From positions 1 through 12,885 of the forward strand of contig JAGOCN010000015.1 of NCBI GenBank assembly GCA_017998735.1: a stretch of 12,885 bases of DNA. Reading direction: 5' to 3'. The DNA comes from Giesbergeria sp. GTDB taxonomy: Bacteria > Pseudomonadota > Gammaproteobacteria > Burkholderiales > Burkholderiaceae_C. The notes under the pieces were generated by a model that made no database searches, was not told where the DNA came from, and saw only the letters and a list, made by a program, of their open reading frames with translations. Shown here one piece after another: positions 1 to 7,761 of the stretch. Within the stretch, counting starts at the first letter, position 1. The number at the start of each line of letters is the position of its first letter. Made by a program: the position numbers and the translations under genes.

Positions 1-125
1 CGAATGGCGCGGCAGCTGGTTTCGTTGCAGAAGTTGAACACCTGATTGACCTGACGCGCCATCACAGTCAGCACTGTGGCGTGCTTGTCCTTGATGCGCA
101 GGCGCAGGGTTTTGGTGCAGTCCAT
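1..125 (-). CDS. tnpB: IS200/IS605-family TnpB (OrfB), N-terminal fragment cut by window edge
   Basis: Reading leftward from an ATG at 125, the 41 visible codons begin MDCTKTLRLRIKDKHATVL and continue with ARQVNQVFNFCNETS. This closely resembles the first residues of TnpB/OrfB proteins (K-x-L-x-L-R-x-K-D-K-H, then V-N-x-x-x-N-x-C-N-E-x-S). Family knowledge: TnpB is an RNA-guided DNA nuclease of IS605/IS1341-type elements that uses a guide (omega) RNA made from the element's right end, which lies beyond this window. The RuvC residues and zinc finger are likewise out of view. An in-frame TAA sits four codons upstream, so the ATG at 125 is the first usable ATG. There is no clear Shine-Dalgarno sequence. 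The gene runs in the same direction as the pil-chp operon. Whether it is intact, and whether a tnpA accompanies it, cannot be seen. Confidence 0.85.
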   Translation of the reverse strand, partial: MDCTKTLRLRIKDKHATVLTVMARQVNQVFNFCNETSCRAI

Positions 126-133
126 GGGCTGTT

Positions 134-162
134 TTTATATACAGATTTCGCAGTCGGTGCAA
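134..162 (-). promoter_or_regulatory. candidate sigma70 promoter for tnpB
   Basis: On the minus strand TTGCAC (157-162) is followed after exactly 17 bases by TATAAA (134-139). The -10 matches consensus at 5 of 6 positions and the -35 at 3 of 6. Only 8 bases separate the -10 from the tnpB ATG, so a transcript starting at the usual distance would have almost no leader, in keeping with the missing ribosome binding site. The promoter is predicted from sequence only. Confidence 0.4.
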
Positions 163-175
163 GCTTCACGGCGCA

Positions 176-209
176 GGACATCAGGACAGCTTGCGCTGTC
201 CTGATGTCC
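176..209. repeat. perfect 15-bp stem hairpin (IS left-end hairpin or terminator-like)
   Basis: GGACATCAGGACAGC (176-190) and GCTGTCCTGATGTCC (195-209) are exact reverse complements separated by the 4-base loop TTGC. No run of T follows on either strand, so it is not a standard intrinsic terminator, although it could still act as a processing or 3'-stabilising structure for the chpA transcript. Its position about 50 bases upstream of tnpB fits the subterminal hairpin that TnpA Y1 transposases recognise at IS200/IS605 left ends. Those hairpins are usually imperfect and this one is perfect. Confidence 0.6.
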
Positions 210-217
210 CTCCCCGC

Positions 218-266
218 CCAAGCCAGTCGCCTTGCGCTCTGGGCCGCAAGCGGCCTGCTGGCTTGG
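218..266. repeat. second stem-loop downstream of chpA
   Basis: CCAAGCCAG (218-226) pairs exactly with CTGGCTTGG (258-266). The enclosed sequence holds a smaller palindrome, GGCCG-CAAG-CGGCC (242-255). Reading with chpA, it begins about 38 bases after the stop codon, where a terminator would be expected, but no U-tract follows. It may be a Rho-independent-like structure, a 3'-end stabiliser or part of the mobile element's end. Confidence 0.4.
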
Positions 267-303
267 ACGAGGCTTCTTGCGCATTCGGGTGAAGCTTTTC
301 TAG

Positions 304-3300
304 CTAGGCCGCCACTTCCACGGCCAGTCTGCTGTAGTGCTGCACCAGGCTGAGCAGCTCTTCGTCCGAGTAGGGCTTGCCCAGGTAGTGGTTGACGCCC
401 AGCTGCATGGCATGCTCGCGGTGCTTCTGTGCAATGCGCGAGGTGATCATGATGATCGGCAGGTCGCCCATGGCAGCATCGGCGCGGATGTTGCGCGCCA
501 GGTCGAAGCCGTCCATGCGCGGCATCTCGATGTCCGACAGCACCACCGCAGGGCGCTCTTCCTGCAGGCGCTCCAGGGCCTGCAGGCCATCGGCGGCCAA
601 AGCCACCCGGTAGCCTTCGCGCTGCAGCAGGCGCTGGGTGACGCGCCGCACCGTGATGGAGTCGTCCACCACCAGCACCAGCGGCACCTGGTTCTCCACC
701 GGCAGCGGCAGCGGCATGCCTGGCGCATCACTGCCGTGCAGCGCTGCGCCGGCAGCATCTGCCGACGGTGACAGCGGTGCGCGCAGCTGATCGCCATACA
801 CCGTGGACAGGGCCACCGGGTTGTAGATCAGCACCACGGCACCGGAGGCCAGCACCGACATGCCCGCCAGTCCGGGCAGTCTTGCCAGCTGCGGCCCGAG
901 GTTCTTCACCACCACTTCCTGGTTGCCCAGCACCTCGTCCACGTGCATGGCAATGCGCTGCGAAGCGCTGCGCAGCACGACCACCGGCAGGGTCTTGCCC
1001 ACCGCAGCTTCGTTGCTGCGACTGGAAGACTGCAGCAACTGCCCGCCCCAGTAGAACGGCACGGTGGTGTCGCCCACGGCAAAACTGCCGGTTTCGTAGG
1101 CGGCCAGCACTTCGGCCTCCGGCACGCGGCGCACGACGTCGATCAGGCTGGCCGGCACGCCCATGGACAGCTTGCCCATGCGCAGCATCACCACCTGCGT
1201 CACTGCCGTGGTCAGGGGCAGCACCATGCGGAACGAGCTGCCCTGGCCGCTGTGCGTGGTGGTTTCCACGCGCCCGCCCAAGGCGTTGACCTCGGAGCGC
1301 ACCACGTCCATGCCGATGCCGCGCCCGGAAATCTCGCTCACCACGGAGGCCGTGGTGAAGCCGGGCGTGAAAATCAGCTGCGCTGCCTCGGCTTCGCCCA
1401 CATGCGCGTCGGGCGAAATCAGTCCTTGCGCCAGGGCCTTGGCCCGGATGCGCCCCACGTCCAGCCCGGCGCCGTCGTCCCGGAACTCCACCGAAACGTC
1501 ATTGCCTTCCTGCTTCAAGGCGACCGTGATGGTGCCGGCCACCGGCTTGTCTGCGGCTTGGCGCAACTCGGGCGCTTCGATGCCATGGGCCACGCAGTTG
1601 CGCAGCAAGTGCTCGAAGGCAGGCGTCATGCGGTCCAGCACGCCGCGGTCCATTTCAATCGCGCCGCCGGTGATTTCCAGCTTGATCTGCTTGCCGGTTT
1701 CCTTCGACGACTGGCGCACCACGGCGTACAGGCGCTCGGAAATGCCTTCGAACTCCACCATGCGTGTGCGCAGCAGGTCGCGCTGCAGTTCGCGTGCCTG
1801 GCGGCCCTGCGCCACCAGCTCGTCCTCGGTGCCATCGATGGCACGCTGCAGGTTGCGCTGCACCGTGGCCACGTCGTTCACCGACTCGGCCATCATGCGG
1901 GTCAGCTCCTGCACACGCGTGAAGCGGTCGAACTCCAGAGGATCGAAACCGGCACCCGAATCGCGCGTCAACGCCAGACGGGACTGCATCTGCGACTCGG
2001 ACTGCACCTCGATGTCGCGCAGCTGCTGGCGCAGGCGCTCCAGGTTGCCCGACAGGTCGGTCATGGAGCCCTTGAGCTGCCCCAGCCGTGCTTCCAGACG
2101 CGAGCGCGTGATCATCACCTCGCCCGCCTGGTTGACCAGGCGGTCGAGCAGCTGCGCGCGCACCCGCACCGACTGGCCTGCAGAGGCGCGCAGCAATGCC
2201 GGACGCGCCACCGGCCTTGACAGCGCGGAAGGCACTGCCGCAGCCCGGGTCTGGCGCAGCCCGGCCTCTTCCACGCCCGCGACCTGCACCGAAGCAGCTG
2301 CAGGTGTTTCTGCAGACGCTGGTGGGTCCGGCTGCTCGATCTGCGGATCGACGGAAACAGCGCGCAGCACTTCAAAGTTGGCCTGCAGGCCATCGAAGCT
2401 GGCCAGCAGCGGTTCGATGTCTTGCGACTGCACGGTCTCAAAGTCCAGTTCTTCGATGGCCGATTCCATGCGGTGCGCCATTTCGCCCAGGCGCATGGCC
2501 CCTGCCAGGCGCGAACTGCCCTTGAGGGTGTGCAAGGCTCTGAGCACTTCGCTGCGCGCAGAGCCATGGTCCGGCTGCGCCATCCACTGGCGCAGGGCGC
2601 CTCCCAGATTGGGCAGCAGTTCGAGTGCTTCGTCCTCGAAGAACTCGAACAGGTCGGGATCGATCACGTCCAGCACATCGATGTCGTCGTCCACATCGCT
2701 GACCAGACCGCCCGCCAGTGCAGAAACGTTTTCAATGCCGTCCACATGGAACTGCACTGCGGGTGCCTCTTGCTGCTCGGCCATTGCCGGCAGCGCGGGC
2801 ATTTCTGCGAACGCGGATGCAGGTTCAGATTCCGGCTCCGGCTCCTGCTCGAATTCGGAAGCAGGCTGCAGTTCGGGCTCAGGCTCGGATGCAGAAACCC
2901 AGGCAGGCGCTTCGGCAAACCCGGACTCGGATGCAGACACCCATGCAGACAGTTCGGCAAAATCGGAATCGGAGACATCGGTTGCCACAGACGCATCCCC
3001 AGGCTCCTCAACCTCTGCCAGGGTCGCTTCCTCTGCAAAATCCGCCAAGGCTGGTGCACTGGTGCTGCCTTCATCGCCTTCTTCAGCCGCACTGGCCTGC
3101 TCCATCAGGTCCTCAATGCCGGTGTGCGCAGGAGCGACTCCCAGATCGGTGGCCAGAATTTCGCGCAGATCCTCTTGCACCAAGCCATTGGCCTCTTTCA
3201 GGAAACCGGCTGCAAACTGGTGCAGCAGGCGGCGCATGTCTTCGCTGGCAGCCACGAACACCGGTATCTGCGTGTGCAGATCCTGCTGCTGCAGCTGCAC

Positions 3301-6300
3301 ATGCATCAGGGCATTCTCCAGCAACCGCGCGGTGCTGGACAGGTCCATGAACCCGACAGTGGCAGAGCTGCCGGCCATGGAATGCGCCAGCGCAATGGCG
3401 ACCTCGGGCACCGGCCTGTCGGGTTTGAGCGCCCAGCCCTGCAGTACCGCGTCCAGCTCCCGTGACCACTCGTCTGCTTCGTTCAGGTAGACGTTGTACA
3501 GCGCCGTGCCAATGCGCAGCGAACCGATGGCCTTGGTGGTTTCGTCTTCGCGCAGCTCCAGCGCCGAACTGTGGAGGGCATCTGCATCGGCATCTGTATC
3601 CGCATCGGCATGCGTGACAGGTTCATCGGCAGCCGGTACCTCGGTGTCCGAAGGCAGCCCTGCCTGGGCTGTTGTGGCTTCTTCCAGTTCAGACGCCTGC
3701 AGTTCAAGACCCTCAGAATGGGCACCCGCCAATGCGGCTTCAGGCTCAGGCAAGGCAGACATGTCCAGCATGTCCATGTCCTGGCTTTCAGTACCGGCCA
3801 TTTCCATTTCAGGCGCATCCAGGGCGTCCATGGCAGGCTCCTGCAGCTCTGCGGATTGCGCGGGCGCCTGGGTTTCTTCCTGGGCAATGCCGTCTTCTGC
3901 AACAGCAAGGTCTTTTTCCGTGCTGACTGCGCTTTCTTCCAGCACCAGGGGCTGCCTGTCCGTTTCGCTCGGGACATCGGCATCAATATCGATAACGGTT
4001 TCAGCCTCAGTCCTGGCTTCGGCTTCGGCTTCGGTTTCGGTTTCGGTTTCAATTTCCGCAGACGCTGGCACTGCGTCCTGCAAGGTTTCCTCGCCTGCCA
4101 CTGCCGTGAAGTCCGGTGTGGACTGCAATGTTTCCACCGCCAACACTTCAAGTGGCACATCGCCAGTGTCTGGGGCAGGAGCCAGGGCCGGGGCCTCTTG
4201 CGAAGACACCAAGTCTTCCGGTTGCCCGGTTTCCTGTGGCTGCACAGCGGCTGGCCACAGCGCTTCGCCTTCCGGTTCGGACAAGGCAAACGCGTCTGCT
4301 GCTTCTGTGGCGGCTTCTGTTTGTGCTTCTGGTTCTGTTTCTTGCAATGGCTGCGTCAGCGAGTCGGCTTGCACCTGCTCCGCAGTGTTGGATTCCTGCA
4401 CTGCCGCAGGTGTTGCATCGGCAACCTGCAGGGCTACATCTGCCGTATCGGCCGCATCTGCACTTGTTTCAACAGAAGCATCGACATCGGGATGGATGGT
4501 TGCTTCTGGAACTGAATCGGCATCGGCATCGGCATCGGCAAGCGCAGCAGAAAACTCGGAAAAGTCAATTTCTTCTGCATCTGCCAAAGGTACAGGCGCA
4601 CTGGCTTCCGGCGCGGGTGCTGCCCAGTCTGCAACGCCCTCGCTGGCGGGTTGTGCCAACAGGCCATCCGGCAAGAACTCCGGATGCTCTGCGCCATCGC
4701 TGTCCTGAAAGGTCTGCGTATCGGCAAAGTCCGCCGGCTCCAGCAGGAAGGCCTCTGCCTCTGCCTCTGCCTCTTGTGTCTGACCCTGACCCTGGTCTTG
4801 TTGCTCTTTCTGCTTCGGCTGTTCTGCGTACTCTGCGCCAAACAGCGCCTCGGATGCAGAGGCAGAAGCACCTTCCAGTGGTGCCTCCGGCAAAAGCGAA
4901 TTTTCTTCTTCGATGGCGAAACCGCTGTCATGTGCAGGCGCTGCAACAGCCGGCTCCAGAGCATCCAGACCGTCCGCAGACTCCAGGCTCTCGACTTGCA
5001 GCGTGGTGTCCGTGGCACTGGCCACTCCTGCCTCAGTGGGCAGCAACAGCAGCACAGGCTGCCCGGCGCCTTGCTGCAGTGCCTCGGCAGCCTGAACGAA
5101 AGCCGACGCCTGCCAGGCACCGGCATTGTCTGTGGCAATGGCATCTGCCCAGTGTCCAAAACCCTGCAGTGCCTGTCCGGCCAACTGCAGCAGCGGCGCA
5201 TCCATGGGCTTTTGTTCTGCCAGCCAGGCATTGAGAAGCTGCTCCATGGACCAGGCTGCGGCGCCAAACTCGTTCAGACCGACCATGCGCGAACTGCCCT
5301 TGAGCGTGTGGAACGCCCGGCGCAAAGTGGTCTGTTCGCTCAGGTTGCCAGGCTCTGCCTGCAGGATTTGCAGCGCTGCCATGCCGTTGGCTTCAACCTC
5401 GCGCACCTCTTCCAGAAAGATCTCCAGCAATTCATCGTCCATGGCCAGAGCAGGACGAGACACCAGCGTTGGCGCTGCCTCCGGCACGGCCAATACAGGG
5501 GCAGAAACAGCGGCATCGGACGGTTTGGTCTGCACTTCTGCACCCGGAGAAACCGCGGCCTCCTGAGGCTCTGCAACCCTTTCTTCGGCAATATCCGCAG
5601 GCTGCACAGTCTCCACAGGCAGGGTTTTTGCCATCTGCTCCGCAACAAGAGGCAGCTCGGGCAAAGCCTCAGGCACCTGGGGCAAGGCCTCTGCAGGGGT
5701 CTGCAAGGCTTTGGCTTCCATTGCCAGCTTTGGCACGTTTGGCAAGTTTGGCAGGTCGAACAGCGCGGAGGCAGCATCTGCCTGGGGTGCAGCCGTCTTT
5801 GCCAGGGGTTCCTCTTCCACTGGCAGAAGAAAGGCAGGGGCCGGTTCTGCCAACGGTGCTTGCACCAGAGGCAGTACCTCGCCCGAGCGCTGCTCGCGCA
5901 ACAAGTCCTGCTCCTGCCCGTGCAGTGCGTCGCCCTCGCGCACGCGGTCACGCCCCATCAGGGAGCGCAGTTCGCCCAGGGCTTCGTCGTAGACGAACAG
6001 CTTGCGGGCCAGTGTGCGCTGGTAGCTCAGCATGTCCACCATGAAACCCAGGGTGCCCAGGCTGTTGCCCAATTTTTCAAAGGTCTGCTGGCGTTCGCTG
6101 GCGCCGCTGATCTGGCCGCTGAGCAGGTGCTCGACCGTCTCGGACATGCGCGCCACTGCCAGCGATGCCTGGTCCAGACCCAGCACCGACAGCACGCCGC
6201 GCATCTGTCCAAGAAAGGTGGGGACCGTGGCCAGCGACACCGTGTTCTGCGGGTCGCGAAAGAACTGGTCCATGGCACGCTCGGCTTCGCCTAGCGTGGA

Positions 6301-7716
6301 ACGCAGCTCGCCCACCACGCTGCCCATGGTCTGGCGGTCGCTGAAGTGCCGGTACAGCTCTTCCATCCACGACTCCAGCGGCTCGGGCTCGGCACCAGCG
6401 CACACGCGGTCCAGGCGCTCGGCCAGCCGCTGGGCGCGCTGTGCCAGTTGCTCAGGCGGCGTGTCCAGCTCTTCCAGGGCAGCCTGCAGGTACAGCACCG
6501 AGGTGGCCACTTCCATGGCCAGGCTGGCCGAGGGCGGCTCGTTTGCAGCAACCGTCTGGTCCACCGCGCGCGTCAGCGCCAGGGCCAGGCCTTCGCTGCT
6601 GCGCTGGAGCTTGCGCAGCGAATCGCAGACCAGGCTGAACTGGTCGGATGTCTGCTTGAATTTGTTGCGGTCGCCACCCGCCAGGGCGGCCCAGGTTTCG
6701 GCGGCCGCTGCAATGCGTTTGCGCGCCTGCGCCAGCGCAGCCGGGTCAAAGCGCCCAAAGCGCCGCGCCTCGTAGTCCACGGCAGGAAAGCGCTCCAGCG
6801 CAAACACCCTGCGCACCGCTTCCAGGACCGGTGCCTGGCCTGCGATGCCGGTGTCCGCCTGCGCACAGAAAAACAGCAGGTCCTGCACCAGACGCTCCGT
6901 CAGAACCGGATCGCCCTTGGCCAGGGCGGCGTACTGCATCAGGATGCGCGAGGCCACGCGCTTGACATACACGTCGGGCTTGAACAGGCCCAGGCTGAAA
7001 GCCTCGAAGAAGCCGGCACCGATCTTCCAGAATGCACGCAGGCGCGGGGAATCCTGCGCAGCCGCAAGGCCAAGGCAGACCTCGCGCAGTTCGCGGGCAG
7101 CGTCCGTGTCCGCGCTCTTGACGATCCTCAACACGGCCTGGTCCAGGCGTGCCCGTGCCACCGGCCCATAGGGCAATGCAGCAACGGTCAGTGCCAGATC
7201 AGGCTCGCGAAACCTGCGCTCCACCGGCCACAGGTCGGCCGGGTGGATGCTGGAGACGCCATTGATGCCTTGCACGTCCCGGTACTGGGGAAACAGGGCC
7301 ACGGCCGACACGGTCTTGCCGGCCAGCACGTTGTCCAGGTATTCACCAAGCGCAAAACTCGCACGCTCCAGCACCCCGGCCGCCTCGTCGGTGCACATCT
7401 CCGGGCGCTGCACGAATTTCTGCACAGCGGACTCCATGGTGCGCAGCACCATGGCAGGTGCAGCCATGCCCACCATCTCCAGGGCTCCGCCCACCTGGTG
7501 CAACTGCTGGCGTGCCAGCCGCAAGGGAGCTGCGTCCAGCGCCGCCAGGTCGCCCCCCCGGCCCATGTCTGCTTCGTAAACAAAGCGGCGCAGCGACTTG
7601 ACTGCGCCGTCCAGGGATTTGCGCAGCTCATCCAGCACCCAGGCCAGCGGACCCAGGTCCTGTTCGCCCTGAAATTCTCCGAAGCTCGGGGGTTTCACAG
7701 TATCAATGGATTGCAT
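304..7716 (-). CDS. chpA: ChpA: multi-Hpt hybrid CheA-type histidine kinase of the type IV pilus chemosensory system
   Basis: Cytoplasmic sensor kinase of 2,470 residues, about the size of Pseudomonas aeruginosa ChpA, controlling type IV pilus activity with PilJ and PilI. An N-terminal FimL-like region (about 20-590) carries an Hpt at H73 and a degenerate Hpt-like module near 503. Clear Hpt motifs follow at H803 (FHTLKGSSRMVG), H1445 (HSMAGSS) and H1729 (LHTLKGSSRLAG). The CheA core has a dimerisation region (about 1850-1990) and an ATPase with N box LLRNCVAHGIEAPE, G1 DDGAGLD and G2 GRGIGMDVV. A CheW-like P5 domain (about 2170-2310) and a receiver (about 2345-2465) complete it; the receiver has D2351/D2352, phosphoacceptor D2395, T2425 and K2447. 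Long acidic Ala/Glu/Asp-rich linkers occupy about 610-755, 885-1390 and 1540-1660. AGGA lies 8 bases before the ATG, and pilJ ends 45 bases upstream. The stop is TAG. Last gene of the operon. Confidence 0.96.
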   Translation of the reverse strand: MQSIDTVKPPSFGEFQGEQDLGPLAWVLDELRKSLDGAVKSLRRFVYEADMGRGGDLAALDAAPLRLARQQLHQVGGALEMVGMAAPAMVLRTMESAVQKFVQRPEMCTDEAAGVLERASFALGEYLDNVLAGKTVSAVALFPQYRDVQGINGVSSIHPADLWPVERRFREPDLALTVAALPYGPVARARLDQAVLRIVKSADTDAARELREVCLGLAAAQDSPRLRAFWKIGAGFFEAFSLGLFKPDVYVKRVASRILMQYAALAKGDPVLTERLVQDLLFFCAQADTGIAGQAPVLEAVRRVFALERFPAVDYEARRFGRFDPAALAQARKRIAAAAETWAALAGGDRNKFKQTSDQFSLVCDSLRKLQRSSEGLALALTRAVDQTVAANEPPSASLAMEVATSVLYLQAALEELDTPPEQLAQRAQRLAERLDRVCAGAEPEPLESWMEELYRHFSDRQTMGSVVGELRSTLGEAERAMDQFFRDPQNTVSLATVPTFLGQMRGVLSVLGLDQASLAVARMSETVEHLLSGQISGASERQQTFEKLGNSLGTLGFMVDMLSYQRTLARKLFVYDEALGELRSLMGRDRVREGDALHGQEQDLLREQRSGEVLPLVQAPLAEPAPAFLLPVEEEPLAKTAAPQADAASALFDLPNLPNVPKLAMEAKALQTPAEALPQVPEALPELPLVAEQMAKTLPVETVQPADIAEERVAEPQEAAVSPGAEVQTKPSDAAVSAPVLAVPEAAPTLVSRPALAMDDELLEIFLEEVREVEANGMAALQILQAEPGNLSEQTTLRRAFHTLKGSSRMVGLNEFGAAAWSMEQLLNAWLAEQKPMDAPLLQLAGQALQGFGHWADAIATDNAGAWQASAFVQAAEALQQGAGQPVLLLLPTEAGVASATDTTLQVESLESADGLDALEPAVAAPAHDSGFAIEEENSLLPEAPLEGASASASEALFGAEYAEQPKQKEQQDQGQGQTQEAEAEAEAFLLEPADFADTQTFQDSDGAEHPEFLPDGLLAQPASEGVADWAAPAPEASAPVPLADAEEIDFSEFSAALADADADADSVPEATIHPDVDASVETSADAADTADVALQVADATPAAVQESNTAEQVQADSLTQPLQETEPEAQTEAATEAADAFALSEPEGEALWPAAVQPQETGQPEDLVSSQEAPALAPAPDTGDVPLEVLAVETLQSTPDFTAVAGEETLQDAVPASAEIETETETEAEAEARTEAETVIDIDADVPSETDRQPLVLEESAVSTEKDLAVAEDGIAQEETQAPAQSAELQEPAMDALDAPEMEMAGTESQDMDMLDMSALPEPEAALAGAHSEGLELQASELEEATTAQAGLPSDTEVPAADEPVTHADADTDADADALHSSALELREDETTKAIGSLRIGTALYNVYLNEADEWSRELDAVLQGWALKPDRPVPEVAIALAHSMAGSSATVGFMDLSSTARLLENALMHVQLQQQDLHTQIPVFVAASEDMRRLLHQFAAGFLKEANGLVQEDLREILATDLGVAPAHTGIEDLMEQASAAEEGDEGSTSAPALADFAEEATLAEVEEPGDASVATDVSDSDFAELSAWVSASESGFAEAPAWVSASEPEPELQPASEFEQEPEPESEPASAFAEMPALPAMAEQQEAPAVQFHVDGIENVSALAGGLVSDVDDDIDVLDVIDPDLFEFFEDEALELLPNLGGALRQWMAQPDHGSARSEVLRALHTLKGSSRLAGAMRLGEMAHRMESAIEELDFETVQSQDIEPLLASFDGLQANFEVLRAVSVDPQIEQPDPPASAETPAAASVQVAGVEEAGLRQTRAAAVPSALSRPVARPALLRASAGQSVRVRAQLLDRLVNQAGEVMITRSRLEARLGQLKGSMTDLSGNLERLRQQLRDIEVQSESQMQSRLALTRDSGAGFDPLEFDRFTRVQELTRMMAESVNDVATVQRNLQRAIDGTEDELVAQGRQARELQRDLLRTRMVEFEGISERLYAVVRQSSKETGKQIKLEITGGAIEMDRGVLDRMTPAFEHLLRNCVAHGIEAPELRQAADKPVAGTITVALKQEGNDVSVEFRDDGAGLDVGRIRAKALAQGLISPDAHVGEAEAAQLIFTPGFTTASVVSEISGRGIGMDVVRSEVNALGGRVETTTHSGQGSSFRMVLPLTTAVTQVVMLRMGKLSMGVPASLIDVVRRVPEAEVLAAYETGSFAVGDTTVPFYWGGQLLQSSSRSNEAAVGKTLPVVVLRSASQRIAMHVDEVLGNQEVVVKNLGPQLARLPGLAGMSVLASGAVVLIYNPVALSTVYGDQLRAPLSPSADAAGAALHGSDAPGMPLPLPVENQVPLVLVVDDSITVRRVTQRLLQREGYRVALAADGLQALERLQEERPAVVLSDIEMPRMDGFDLARNIRADAAMGDLPIIMITSRIAQKHREHAMQLGVNHYLGKPYSDEELLSLVQHYSRLAVEVAA
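2884..2967 (-). repeat. 42-bp tandem duplication inside chpA
   Basis: Two adjacent 42-base units (2884-2925 and 2926-2967) match at 35 of 42 positions by my hand alignment. They encode the 14-residue units SDFAELSAWVSASE and SGFAEAPAWVSASE (residues 1584-1611) in the acidic linker before the fourth histidine Hpt domain. The unit is in frame, so copy-number change would alter linker length only. Confidence 0.8.
3577..3612 (-). repeat. degenerate hexanucleotide repeat in chpA (Asp-Ala/Thr linker)
   Basis: Six imperfect units of the type GGCATC (plus-strand reading: ggcatc, tgcatc, ggcatc, tgtatc, cgcatc, ggcatg) encode HADADTDADADA, residues 1369-1380 of ChpA. They fall in a linker just before the Hpt-like domain that contains H1445. 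Confidence 0.7.
4015..4050 (-). repeat. hexanucleotide repeat GGYTTC x6 in chpA
   Basis: On the plus strand three GGCTTC units are followed by three GGTTTC units, with a degenerate AATTTC copy after them. In the chpA frame they give alternating Glu-Ala and Glu-Thr (residues about 1223-1234) within the long acidic linker. Being a multiple of three, gain or loss of a unit would keep the reading frame. Confidence 0.85.
4516..4539 (-). repeat. perfect hexanucleotide repeat ATCGGC x4 in chpA
   Basis: Four identical 6-base units (plus-strand reading ATCGGC) encode ADADADAD, residues 1060-1067 of ChpA, in the acidic linker. This is the purest short tandem repeat in the gene and the best candidate for slippage. 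Confidence 0.85.
4750..4773 (-). repeat. hexanucleotide repeat CTCTGC in chpA (Glu-Ala linker)
   Basis: Plus-strand CTCTGC occurs three times in a row followed by CTC (4753-4773). With the GGC codon at 4750-4752 this gives EAEAEAEA, residues 982-989 of ChpA, directly after a Gln/Gly-rich stretch in the linker downstream of the Hpt with H803. Confidence 0.8.
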
Positions 7717-7761
7717 GAATTCATTCCTGACGGCACTCAGCCTGTCGCGTTGGTCGGTACG

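Larger units (their letters stand above)
161..297. repeat. 9-bp inverted repeats enclosing two hairpins in the chpA-tnpB gap
   Basis: AAGCTTCAC (161-169) and its exact reverse complement GTGAAGCTT (289-297) bracket the two hairpins at 176-209 and 218-266. The short motif CTTGCGC recurs three times inside (190-196, 231-237, 276-282). The whole segment could fold as a branched structure. It might be the subterminal left end of the adjacent IS605-type element, a small REP/MITE-like element, or chance pairing, since the repeat contains the palindromic AAGCTT. I cannot identify the IS boundary. Confidence 0.4.

Noticed and set aside
81..353. 90-codon plus-strand frame across the chpA-tnpB gap
   Set aside because: It overlaps tnpB and the chpA end on the opposite strand, reads through both hairpins and has no ribosome binding site or known motif.
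1163..3490. Very long open frame on the plus strand opposite chpA (775 codons), with others at 943-2220, 4651-6294 and 6346-8388
   Set aside because: These are antisense shadows of GC-rich, biased codons in chpA and pilJ. Their translations are Arg/Ser/Pro/His-rich without domains, while the minus-strand frame shows clear kinase and receptor motifs.
3997..4776. Repeat clusters considered as a CRISPR array or minisatellite
   Set aside because: The units are 6 bases long, coding and in frame, without spacers. They are low-complexity linker codons, not CRISPR.
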